NCBI GenBank assembly: GCA_030633305.1
Contig: DAOVTB010000021.1
Coordinates: 1 to 33,923 of the forward strand
Length of the DNA stretch: 33,923 nucleotides
Reading direction: 5' to 3'
Source: Candidatus Muiribacteriota bacterium
GTDB lineage: Bacteria > Muiribacteriota > DAOVTB01
The notes beneath the pieces were generated by a model that was not told the DNA's origin, ran no database searches, and saw nothing but the letters and a program-made list of their open reading frames with translations. Positions 7,282-14,786 of this stretch are shown here, piece after piece (position 1 is the stretch's first letter; every line of letters begins with the position of its first letter). The position numbers and the translations under genes are program-made.

Positions 7282-9936
7282 TTACTGGCAATCAAGATCC
7301 ATAATTGGATCTTCTGCTTCAACTTCCATATCAGCGTCCATCCCGCTTAAATCCATATCTAGTTTTGCTATCTTACCTTTAAGTCTTCTAATCATCAAGT
7401 AAACGATAGAATCTTTTGGATTTCCAGTATCTTTCTTTTTTGAATTTTTAAAACACAGGTCAAAGTTTGGAAACTTTTTATAAAGTCTGTTACATACCTT
7501 TAAAGCGTCTTCGTTTCTTTTCATTGATTCATAACATAATGCAATTTGAAAAAGAGAAATCTCAAGTTTTCTTGAAGCCCAGTTTTCCTTTTCTATTTTC
7601 TGGAAATAGGCAAGAGCTTTACTGTTTTGACCCATCATCTTGTGGATAGTTCCAAGATGATAGTTAATTGCTTCTTTAGTTCTAGGATTTACCTGTTTTA
7701 AATAATCCCTGGCATATTTAACAGATTCTTTAAGATATTCTTTTCTTTTTGCCTTATCTTTTTTAGCCAGTTTAAGGTAAAGGTCACTGATATTTTTAAG
7801 AAAACCAAAAGTGTCATCATTATCAGTATAAGAAGTCATGAGAGTTTTAAAATTCTCAATTGCCTCAAGTATAGCATCATTACTTGTATCAAATCCCAAT
7901 GTTGCACCACTGATTTTTGAATGAAGTTTCAGCATGGTATCAACAACCTTGGTCCTCTTGAGTGCTTTATTATAAAATTTGATAGTTTGAACAAACATTT
8001 TTTTCTTTTGCTCTTTTTTCTTGGACATCAATTTTTTATAAGTATCTCCAATCAATTCTTCAATCATGGACTTCCTCTCACGCTCAATTCTAGGATAATC
8101 TTTCAACAATTGCTGATATTGTAGTAGAGACTGTTCCAAAGCAGCAAGTTTCATAGGGGCGGCACCAGGACCAGATGATATTCTTTTATAAGCCAGGGCT
8201 TTAGCAAGATATGCATCTATAGCAGTACCCTTATCCAGGTTAGGATTACTAAGGATTTCATCACCCATGGAAATGGCACTGTGGTGAGCTTCAAGTGAAC
8301 TATAAATTGCAATCAGATCCAGATTGTATTGGTCTGCTTTTTCAGGAAATTTGTCAACAAGAGTATGGTAAATCATCGCTGCCGTGTTGTAATTTTTAGC
8401 TGTTTTAAATTCAGTTGCAAGTTTAATAAGATGTGCTTCATTGACTTTAATAGATTTAAACTTCTTATTTGTTTCAGTAATGAATTGTTTGACATATTCG
8501 CCTTCAACAGAAGTTAAAGCAATCTGTGAGGTGATTTTTTTCAAATCTTTAAAAAAGAGTATAGCGTCATAAATTTCAACATTTTCTAAGAAAATACTAC
8601 ATTCATCAAGAATTTTGCGTAGTTTATTTCCTTTTGCCTTTAGGATTTTTGGATAGATCTTACTGGAATACGTTTTTTCAATAGTCATGAGATATTCAAG
8701 TGCTTCAGAAAGATGTTTCTTTAATTCATCCCGGGATGTCAAATACTTCAAATGTTTCTTTACCGATTCCATTTGTTTTTTTGCAATCATAAGCTTTACC
8801 AGCTCGACTTGAAACTCAGACATCCGTGTAATCCAGATTGGGCTTGTCCATGCATGTTCACCATCGGCTTGAATGATCTGAGCAACATAAAACCTATCTG
8901 TAAAATCGAGAGGAGTCTCAAATTTAAGTGTATTAGAATCTGTTGAACTTGCAACTTTTTTTCCGAGTGCACCACAATCGACTGAATCCGTAAAAAGTGT
9001 AATCGATTTTGGTATTTCTCCATCGGGATCATCACAAGTGACTGTAATAATTGCATTTCCACGCTTGCCTTGATTAAAGACCCTTTCTCCCATTAAATAT
9101 TCATTTCCATCACATTTTGCAGTTAGAACAACTGATAGATTTCTATCCTGTGTTGCGAATGTTCTTCCAGCTATCATTGCTTTTCTTATTTCTTCAGAAT
9201 TTAATTTGTCAGCAAGAATTCCTGTCATTGTATTTGTAGCAAGTCCCCATGTCATAAAATGGTTGTCCTGGTTTGCTACAGCTGCGAGATGCCAGCCGCG
9301 ATTTAAAAGAATGAGGAATTGATCTTCGTAATCCAGGCTTTTTCGTGGAGCATCAAGCCTTGTAGCAAAGGCAGAACCATTAAAAAGTTCAACTGCAACT
9401 ATGCGATCATCCATTATAGGGTTATAGTAATATCCAAAATCAAAGGTTTCAGGATGATTTAAAATACCGATTGCTTTTTTATCATTGGAAAGGAAATCAA
9501 AATATTTTTGAAGGTGTAAATATTGATTATCATAGGTAGGAATCTTATCACAAAGCATGTTTTTAGAAAAAAGTGTTCCGATATGTCCAGTAACACTCAT
9601 TACTCCCCATTCGCCACCATAGGTTACAGCGAAGTCAGATTTCTTAAAATTTGAACTTTCATTTTTCAATCTCTGATGGAATTCATTACTTACCATATGA
9701 GAATGAGGGGAAAGCCCAAAGAAATCCAGTTTTCCTTTGTCTCTAGCAAATGTGTATGCTTTCTCTATTGTAGCATTTACCTGTTTATTGTCATCTCCGC
9801 CTTCTGAATTATGAGCATGAAAAAGCCCGAAATAAACATTGTATCCATTTGATTGACGTGCTGAAACAGGCACATTGAGAATGAAAATGAAAAGTACTGC
9901 TAAAACCAGAATATTTTTTAGAGATAGAAAATGCAT
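7282..9936 (-). CDS. Exported PHP-type metallophosphoesterase fused to TPR repeats
   Basis: An 884-aa protein with a signal peptide at residues 1-26 (cleavage likely after VSA). A PHP-like metal-binding domain follows: the HxH motif GLFHAHNSEG (H40, H42), SPHSHM (H78, H80), GGEWGV (E109) with TGH (H118), ILNHPE (H161) and a later NQDNH. These place it near the CehA/McbA-like exported metallohydrolases; the substrate is unknown. Residues from about 370 to 850 are helical with tetratricopeptide-like repeats. The tail is acidic and Met/Asp-rich (MDLSGMDADMEVEAED). A strong GGAGG lies 6 nt before the ATG, with a promoter at 9973-10000. Such an enzyme plus scaffold would work in the periplasm or on the cell surface. 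Domain calls are from motifs; catalysis is inferred. Confidence 0.75.
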   Translation of the reverse strand: MHFLSLKNILVLAVLFIFILNVPVSARQSNGYNVYFGLFHAHNSEGGDDNKQVNATIEKAYTFARDKGKLDFFGLSPHSHMVSNEFHQRLKNESSNFKKSDFAVTYGGEWGVMSVTGHIGTLFSKNMLCDKIPTYDNQYLHLQKYFDFLSNDKKAIGILNHPETFDFGYYYNPIMDDRIVAVELFNGSAFATRLDAPRKSLDYEDQFLILLNRGWHLAAVANQDNHFMTWGLATNTMTGILADKLNSEEIRKAMIAGRTFATQDRNLSVVLTAKCDGNEYLMGERVFNQGKRGNAIITVTCDDPDGEIPKSITLFTDSVDCGALGKKVASSTDSNTLKFETPLDFTDRFYVAQIIQADGEHAWTSPIWITRMSEFQVELVKLMIAKKQMESVKKHLKYLTSRDELKKHLSEALEYLMTIEKTYSSKIYPKILKAKGNKLRKILDECSIFLENVEIYDAILFFKDLKKITSQIALTSVEGEYVKQFITETNKKFKSIKVNEAHLIKLATEFKTAKNYNTAAMIYHTLVDKFPEKADQYNLDLIAIYSSLEAHHSAISMGDEILSNPNLDKGTAIDAYLAKALAYKRISSGPGAAPMKLAALEQSLLQYQQLLKDYPRIERERKSMIEELIGDTYKKLMSKKKEQKKKMFVQTIKFYNKALKRTKVVDTMLKLHSKISGATLGFDTSNDAILEAIENFKTLMTSYTDNDDTFGFLKNISDLYLKLAKKDKAKRKEYLKESVKYARDYLKQVNPRTKEAINYHLGTIHKMMGQNSKALAYFQKIEKENWASRKLEISLFQIALCYESMKRNEDALKVCNRLYKKFPNFDLCFKNSKKKDTGNPKDSIVYLMIRRLKGKIAKLDMDLSGMDADMEVEAEDPIMDLDCQ

Positions 9937-9972
9937 AAAACCTCCGCATTAAATATTTTATATCTTTATACT

Positions 9973-10000
9973 ATTATAATGGAAATAAGAAATATGACAA
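9973..10000 (-). promoter_or_regulatory. Promoter for the PHP/TPR gene
   Basis: On the minus strand TTGTCA (9995-10000), a 16-bp spacer and a perfect TATAAT (9973-9978) sit about 37 bp before the ATG. The gene can therefore be transcribed independently of the upstream gene, 80 bp away. Confidence 0.55.
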
Positions 10001-10016
10001 TGGTATGAAATATATA

Positions 10017-12215
10017 TTATTCTGACCATCTCAAAATTGAGAGAAGATTTGAATATTGATCTGTCCAAATTTTAAAGTTATCACTGGGTTTTAGACTTCG
10101 CCATTCGTCGATTTCGCTAAGCGAACCAATAAAAATTTCATCTTGTGACATGACAGCATAATTTGCAGCAACTCTGTACTCCTTGTTATCTTCTTCGTTA
10201 AGAGCAACTTCAAAGCGACAGATGAATTTCAAATTAACTTTTTCTGATAATGCAGCAAGAAGAGGCTCAATGTTAAGAAATCGATTTGATATATGGAAAA
10301 TTATAATTCCGCCAGGCTTCAGCTTTTTTTTGTACAATTCAATAGCCTCAAGTGTTATAAGATGAGATGGAATAGAGTCAGAACTGAATGCGTCGAGGAT
10401 TATAATATCAAAGTAGTGATTTTTCTCTTTTTTAATACATAATCTTCCATCTCCTTGTATAAGTTTGATATTTGCGTTAGATTTTTTTACAAAAGAGAAA
10501 AAATCAGGATTTAATGCGATATCGATTACGTCAGGGTCAATTTCATAAAACTTCCATTGTTCACCTTTATTTCCATAATATGCCATAGCACCAACACCTA
10601 AACCAATAACCCCAACATCAAAAATTTTCTTCTGATTTCTGATTAGACTGAAGATATCACCAAGAGGTCCTTTGGGGTGATAGTAGATTCCTGGAACTGA
10701 ATTGTTGGATATTTGTTGATCCTGTACTCCATGCCATGTATTACCATGAATAAAAATATGGTAATTGTTTTTAGCTTTTTCAATTCTTTTCACACTAAAA
10801 AAATTTCGTGATCTATAGATAACCTGTCCATCATTTTCGGAGATCCAGAGAGGAAGGACAATAAATAAAGTTCCAACGCATAATGCGAATCTTAATGGAT
10901 AGTCTTTTGCAGCAAAACAGGCTACTGTTGGAATCCCAAAAAGGAGCATGAATATGACTGTTTTATCATTTATTCCTGTGTGCAGAATTAATTTGATTAT
11001 AAATATTCCAGCTATAAGCATTAATGCTGGAAGTACGATATCTAATAATCGATTTTTATAATTTTTCTCATGGCTGTTTCTAAAAATCAGTGCAATAATA
11101 ATTAGAATAGGATATTCCGCTACAGAATTAAAAATTGCTATAGCCAGGACAGAATTGAACAATCCTCCCAGAACACCACCAACTGAAATTGAAAGATAAT
11201 AATCTGTGAGGAATTTTGAATCCGGTCTCAGGCTATACAGTTTATTATGACATAGAAGTGCTAAAAGGAAGAAAAGTGAAAGATGAACAGGAATTAGAAT
11301 CCAGTTCATCTGCTTTAATTCGGTAAAATTAAAAAGTACAACCGGAAGGACAATATAAGGCAGGAATTTAGTAATCCACAGCATTTTAGATGAATATTTA
11401 CCTGAAAAACTGATTATGTATGTGAGAAGATACAAAGCAAGTGGCAAGATCCATAGCAATGGTACTGGAGTAAAATCAGTTGTAATATGTGCAGTTACTC
11501 CAAGCATCAGACTTGATGGAATAAATGCCATTGTGATTATCTTTAATTTAGAATGTAAATTAAGGTTTTTTTCAATGTCACAAGGAGCAGTTGTGTTCTG
11601 AACTATGACATTTCCTTTTTTTTTCCAAAATTTGAAAATAATATAAAAAAAAAGCAGGATATAAAGCAGAAATATAAATGACCATAAGAGATTCTGATTT
11701 TTGAGGGTAAACACAGGTTCAATAATGATTGGATATATGATCAGTGCTAAAAAAGATCCAGCATTACTTGCAGAATAAAGAATATAAGGATTTGCTGAAG
11801 CGTTTTCCGATAACTCTGCAAAGATTTTCTGGATAAGCGGAGCATTGCACGAAACTGCGAATACAGGTATTCCAGCAACCATAAAAAGTTGAAAAAGAAG
11901 CCTTAGATTCTGGAAATTGCTGGTATTTTCTGGAATAAAATTATTGATAGCAAGGGGAAGTACAATTATTGGGATTAAAAGGATGAAAATATGTATGATA
12001 AGAGATTTTTTTAATCCAGTAATCCTTGTTATTTTGTGAACATAATAATATCCGGCAAGGAGTACAAGTTGGAAAAAAAACATGCAAGTATTCCATACCG
12101 CTGAAGTTCCACCCCAGTATGGTAAAACCATTTTTCCGATCATCGGTTGAATTAGAAAAAGCAGAAAAGAACCCAGGAATATACAGATCCCGAATGTTAA
12201 AGTTTTAGATTGCAT
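10017..12215 (-). CDS. Membrane protein with C-terminal spermidine-synthase-like methyltransferase fold
   Basis: A 732-aa fusion. The first 480 or so residues contain roughly a dozen hydrophobic helices, starting LTFGICIFLGSFLLFLIQP, the usual start of the fused MFS/spermidine-synthase family. The soluble C-terminus has the nucleotide-binding loop GVIGLGVGAMAYYG (about 532-546), the acidic residue in FYEIDPDVID, the GDGR motif and LDAFSSDSIP near 606, which matches the polyamine synthase active-site DAFSSD pattern. Members of this family are widespread in environmental bacteria; whether they make spermidine, a related amine or something else is mostly unknown. No speD is nearby to supply decarboxylated SAM. 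No clear Shine-Dalgarno precedes the ATG; ACCACGAAG-type repeat sequence lies in the 5' leader. Confidence 0.8.
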   Translation of the reverse strand: MQSKTLTFGICIFLGSFLLFLIQPMIGKMVLPYWGGTSAVWNTCMFFFQLVLLAGYYYVHKITRITGLKKSLIIHIFILLIPIIVLPLAINNFIPENTSNFQNLRLLFQLFMVAGIPVFAVSCNAPLIQKIFAELSENASANPYILYSASNAGSFLALIIYPIIIEPVFTLKNQNLLWSFIFLLYILLFFYIIFKFWKKKGNVIVQNTTAPCDIEKNLNLHSKLKIITMAFIPSSLMLGVTAHITTDFTPVPLLWILPLALYLLTYIISFSGKYSSKMLWITKFLPYIVLPVVLFNFTELKQMNWILIPVHLSLFFLLALLCHNKLYSLRPDSKFLTDYYLSISVGGVLGGLFNSVLAIAIFNSVAEYPILIIIALIFRNSHEKNYKNRLLDIVLPALMLIAGIFIIKLILHTGINDKTVIFMLLFGIPTVACFAAKDYPLRFALCVGTLFIVLPLWISENDGQVIYRSRNFFSVKRIEKAKNNYHIFIHGNTWHGVQDQQISNNSVPGIYYHPKGPLGDIFSLIRNQKKIFDVGVIGLGVGAMAYYGNKGEQWKFYEIDPDVIDIALNPDFFSFVKKSNANIKLIQGDGRLCIKKEKNHYFDIIILDAFSSDSIPSHLITLEAIELYKKKLKPGGIIIFHISNRFLNIEPLLAALSEKVNLKFICRFEVALNEEDNKEYRVAANYAVMSQDEIFIGSLSEIDEWRSLKPSDNFKIWTDQYSNLLSILRWSE

Positions 12216-12226
12216 AGCGAAATTTT

Positions 12227-12254
12227 ACCACGAAGGACACGAAGAAACACGAAG
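12227..12254 (-). repeat. ACCACGAAG/ACACGAAG short repeat
   Basis: Three tandem variants of a CACGAAG unit (ACCACGAAGG, ACACGAAGA, ACACGAAG) lie 12-39 bp upstream of the spermidine-synthase-like gene. I have seen similar short sequences in the intergenic DNA of many unrelated environmental bacteria; their role is unknown to me. Confidence 0.5.
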
Positions 12255-12278
12255 AAAAAATAATAAGAATACAAAAAT

Positions 12279-12311
12279 TAGCCACAGATAGACACAGATT
12301 AAACATGGATA
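12279..12311 (-). repeat. TATCTGTGGC-type intergenic motif
   Basis: Read on the minus strand this is TATCCATG, then AATCTGTGTC and TATCTGTGGCTA. The same motif occurs at 32470-32500 on the plus strand with only a few changes, and in decayed form at 7242-7272. Confidence 0.6.
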
Positions 12312-12460
12312 AGAGAACTGTTGGTAATCTAAGGATTATATATATTTTGCTTTTTATAACTCAAATCGGTAATCAGTATTTGTTATTTTCTTGTTATTGT
12401 ATTGGGATACAGTCTGCAAGTGATACCAAGCTATATTATTATTTGATCATTTGTTGTTAA
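12305..12460 (+). CDS. Possible small hydrophobic protein (51 aa), followed by a terminator
   Basis: An ATG at 12305 opens a 51-codon frame that ends with TAA at 12458-12460, 11 nt before a plus-strand terminator hairpin. The middle of the peptide is hydrophobic (IIYILLFITQIGNQYLLF) and could span the membrane, and it has three or four cysteines. Against it: no Shine-Dalgarno, the ATG lies within a recurrent intergenic motif, and the region is the 5' leader and promoter of a minus-strand gene. It may be chance; the terminator is the main reason to list it. Confidence 0.2.
   Translation: MDKRTVGNLRIIYILLFITQIGNQYLLFSCYCIGIQSASDTKLYYYLIICC
12335..12364 (-). promoter_or_regulatory. Promoter for the spermidine-synthase-like gene
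   Basis: On the minus strand TTGAGT (12359-12364), an 18-bp spacer and TATAAT (12335-12340). It would give a leader of about 110 nt carrying both short repeat motifs. Confidence 0.4.
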
Positions 12461-12471
12461 GGTTTTTTTTA

Positions 12472-12505
12472 AGAACAGCCTGAAAGGCCTGTTCTAAGTT
12501 TTTTT
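12472..12505 (+). terminator. Rho-independent terminator reading on the plus strand
   Basis: AGAACAGCC (12472-12480) pairs with GGCCTGTTCT (12486-12495) with one bulge around a TGAAA loop, and seven T residues follow from 12499. Read on the minus strand the hairpin is followed by A residues, so it would terminate plus-strand transcription only, although the recognised genes on both sides are on the minus strand. Confidence 0.7.
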
Positions 12506-12519
12506 CTACTTTAACTGTT

Positions 12520-12640
12520 CTGCGTTTTGAATGAGATGAAGGTTGGATTTTTCAAGACAATTTATGCTGAGGTGTTGTACCCTACTCCGCAAGCATAAAT
12601 TGGTGCAGAAAAATTCAAGATTCGCTCATTCAGGACGCAG
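12520..12640 (-). repeat. Foldback repeat copy R2 (121 bp) at the lipoprotein stop codon
   Basis: Read on the minus strand it starts CTGCGTCCTGAATGAG one base after the TAA of the lipoprotein gene and ends CTCATTCAAAACGCAG. The centre contains TTTATGCT...AGCATAAA, an inner inverted repeat, around GTAGGGTAC. By eye it differs from copy R4 (26865-26985) at about six positions over the whole length. Confidence 0.9.
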
Positions 12641-12641
12641 G

Positions 12642-13937
12642 TTAGGGGATTCCTTCGAATTCGACCGAGTTATTGGACTGCACATAAATACCATACTTAT
12701 CCATAATGTTTTTAACAGTCAGTGTATAAATCTGAGATGATGTTTGAGGATCAACTGAGATAAGAACTTTTGCTTCTGTGCTCATTTCAAGTGTTGCACC
12801 GGTTATTTTCAGGAATGGATTCAAAAAGTAGTTATTTATGTTTTGTGCAGTTTCAATTTTTAAAGGTTCTGAAAACAATAATTCAATTGAAGTCGAGTTT
12901 ACCGGATTTGCACTTATTAAATCGGGAGGATCAATACCATCAAATGAAATCAGAATTGTATCAATTACATTTCCGGCAAGATCTGTTAAATCCTCAATAG
13001 TCAATGTATAAACTTTAGCTTCGATCTGATTTGAAGTAGTTAAAGTTATCGTCCGTTGGTCTTCTTCAAGATGGAGACTTTTAATAATAAGGCCACCATC
13101 AACAGAAAAACTATTGGCATTTTCAGCTGTAGCCTGTGTTATTTTTTCGCTTAAATATACTTTAATGATATTATTATCTGTTGATTGGACGTATGTTACA
13201 GTGGGTTTTACCAGCTCTGATCGTGGTGCAGTTGTAAATGAAAAAGAATAATCTGCTTTTAAAGGATTTTCTACAAGATCCTTTGCGGCAGTACTTATTG
13301 TAACAGTGTATACAGTATTATTGTCTAATTCAATACTAGGATCAAATGTAAGTTTGAGATCATCCCAGTTGAAGACTCCCTGAACTGATGGAGAAATTGA
13401 AAATGCGTTATATACGGATGTTCTATCCATATCTTCTGAGAAAGTAATCTCAACATTATCTTTGACATTGATGCTAATTGCATCTTTAGCAGGATAGACC
13501 AGACTTACAGCCGGATTTTCAAATGGTGTTGAAAATGTGAAGAAATGACTTTTTCCAATCCTGTTTCCATAGGTATCATAAGCTGTATCATTTATTGTTA
13601 CCGTATATTTTTGATCCCATTTAAATCTTGGCTCTGGATCAAATTTTAAAACAGTTCTTTCAGGCCAGGAAAATTCTCCAGCAACAGCAGGATCTATTGT
13701 GAAAGCCTGTTCTGTTTTACTTTTATGCATTGGACGATAAAAGCGGATGTACAGGTTTGATCCAGCAACAATTCCACCTTCACCGCTATCGGGAGTCGTG
13801 GATTTGACTTCGTTGGGATAGGAAAGAAAGATATCATCTTCAACAGTAGAGTTATCATCAAATAAAGGATTGACACATCCGGTAAAGATAAGAATTATAA
13901 ATGAAAAAAGAGACAGGAATAGTAGAGTACGTCTCAT
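12642..13937 (-). CDS. Lipoprotein with bacterial Ig-like (Big_5/SbsA-type) domains
   Basis: With the ATG at 13935-13937 the protein is 431 aa and begins MRRTLLFLSLFSFIILIFTGC, a lipoprotein signal with the modified cysteine in FTGC. A GAGGAAA sits 8-9 nt upstream, and a promoter at 13955-13982 lies inside the longer frame that reaches 14036, so the longer start is unlikely. The mature part has three or more Ig-like units; two contain the Big_5 pattern (VSLVYPAKDAISINVKDN followed by ITFSEDMD, and the earlier STTPDSGEGG...RFYRPMHKS unit with a partner ending YTVTI). Such domains usually act in adhesion or as spacers on surface proteins. It is probably anchored in the outer membrane or periplasm. 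No partner gene is obvious. The stop codon abuts repeat R2. Confidence 0.75.
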   Translation of the reverse strand: MRRTLLFLSLFSFIILIFTGCVNPLFDDNSTVEDDIFLSYPNEVKSTTPDSGEGGIVAGSNLYIRFYRPMHKSKTEQAFTIDPAVAGEFSWPERTVLKFDPEPRFKWDQKYTVTINDTAYDTYGNRIGKSHFFTFSTPFENPAVSLVYPAKDAISINVKDNVEITFSEDMDRTSVYNAFSISPSVQGVFNWDDLKLTFDPSIELDNNTVYTVTISTAAKDLVENPLKADYSFSFTTAPRSELVKPTVTYVQSTDNNIIKVYLSEKITQATAENANSFSVDGGLIIKSLHLEEDQRTITLTTSNQIEAKVYTLTIEDLTDLAGNVIDTILISFDGIDPPDLISANPVNSTSIELLFSEPLKIETAQNINNYFLNPFLKITGATLEMSTEAKVLISVDPQTSSQIYTLTVKNIMDKYGIYVQSNNSVEFEGIP

Positions 13938-13954
13938 AAGTGTTTTCCTCGTTA

Positions 13955-13982
13955 ATATTATTTCTAAATTACTATCGGTCAA
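13955..13982 (-). promoter_or_regulatory. Promoter for the lipoprotein gene
   Basis: On the minus strand TTGACC (13977-13982), a 16-bp spacer and TAATAT (13955-13960), with the ATG about 18 bp further on. Its position supports the shorter start of the lipoprotein. Confidence 0.5.
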
Positions 13983-14021
13983 CTTTTGAATTACTTTATG
14001 TTTCATTTCATAATTATTGAC

Positions 14022-14051
14022 TTGTATTATCAGCAACAGTTATTGTATAAT
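14022..14051 (+). promoter_or_regulatory. Promoter for the STAS gene
   Basis: TTGTAT (14022-14027), an 18-bp spacer and a perfect TATAAT (14046-14051), about 38 bp before the GTG start. The -10 is convincing and the -35 weaker. Confidence 0.45.
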
Positions 14052-14089
14052 GTGATAGATTGAAATATATTTTATAGAGGTGAATTATC

Positions 14090-14542
14090 GTGGAATTGGA
14101 TTACAAGATTGTCAAAAAAGCTGAAAAAGATATTAGACTTATTCTTTTTGGTGATATTGGTATGGATCTGAAAGCTCTTAAGAATCTAAAAACAGTCCTT
14201 GATGATTTGACGATGGTTCCTGGAACAAAATTGATTATTGATTTTAAAAATGTAAAATTTATTTCCAGTAATGGAATCAGCATGATTATCAGGGCTTTTA
14301 AAAGAATTGAACAATCTAATGGGATATTTGAAATTTATAATATGAGTTCCGCAATTTTCTCGACATTTGAATTACTTGGTCTAACAGAAATGGTAACAAT
14401 AAAATATGAGAGTTCAGAGAAAAGTGAAGAGATATATAACGAAACTCTTGAGAATGACCAGGCCAAGAAAAAATGTCCTTACTGCATGAAAATAATTGAA
14501 AGCAGGGCGATCAGATGCCCTTACTGCTATAAGGTTATTTAA
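14090..14542 (+). CDS. STAS-domain protein with C-terminal zinc ribbon
   Basis: A 150-aa soluble protein. Residues 1-110 form a STAS domain like that of anti-sigma-factor antagonists: LIIDFKNVKFISSNGISM carries the serine that is phosphorylated in SpoIIAA-type proteins (FISSNG in place of the usual SSG), and the C-terminal helix SAIFSTFELLGLTEMV is typical. After a linker, CPYCMKIIESRAIRCPYC gives two CxxC knuckles, a likely zinc ribbon. STAS proteins are switched by partner kinases and phosphatases, but none is in the window, so a partner-switching role is inferred. The start is GTG, chosen for the GAGG at 14077-14080. It is divergent from the lipoprotein gene and converges on the TonB operon. 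Confidence 0.8.
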   Translation: MELDYKIVKKAEKDIRLILFGDIGMDLKALKNLKTVLDDLTMVPGTKLIIDFKNVKFISSNGISMIIRAFKRIEQSNGIFEIYNMSSAIFSTFELLGLTEMVTIKYESSEKSEEIYNETLENDQAKKKCPYCMKIIESRAIRCPYCYKVI

Positions 14543-14666
14543 TATCAATTTATTCAAAAACCTATTTTAAATTTCTATTCATACAAGTTATTATATAGAA
14601 TAATTTTTATGAATTTATTTTGTCTGTTCTAAGATGTTTTTTCTTATCTTTTTCAATAAAACTGTC

Positions 14667-14785
14667 CTGCGTTCTGAATGAGTTGAAGGTTGGATTTTTC
14701 AAATCTGGTCAATTCGAGATGTGCTTTTGTACATTGAGGATTGAACTGATTTTAAAGGTTCAAGATTCTCTCATTCTGGACGCAG
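14667..14785 (-). repeat. Foldback repeat copy R3 (119 bp) at the tonB stop codon
   Basis: On the minus strand it starts CTGCGTCCAGAATGAG one base after the TAA of the TonB-like gene and ends CTCATTCAGAACGCAG. Its centre is unrelated to that of R2/R4 but has its own imperfect inverted repeat (AAATCAGTTCAAT with ATTGACCAGATTT). It lies between convergent genes and could end transcription of both; a weak TTATT/AATAA stem with T residues just after the STAS stop is the only other terminator-like signal. Confidence 0.85.
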
Positions 14786-14786
14786 G

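Noticed and set aside
12543-12740. Open frame starting MDFSRQFMLRC with a near-identical frame at 26750-26962
   Set aside because: Both translate the shared centre of foldback repeats R2 and R4 in the non-natural frame, so the resemblance comes from the repeat and not from a protein family.
13938-14036. Longer start of the Ig-like lipoprotein
   Set aside because: A promoter lies inside this stretch, the shorter ATG has a good GAGG and a lipoprotein signal follows it at once.
14017-14051. TTGACT as -35 of the STAS promoter
   Set aside because: The spacing to TATAAT is 23 bp, too long; the TTGTAT at 14022 with 18 bp fits better.
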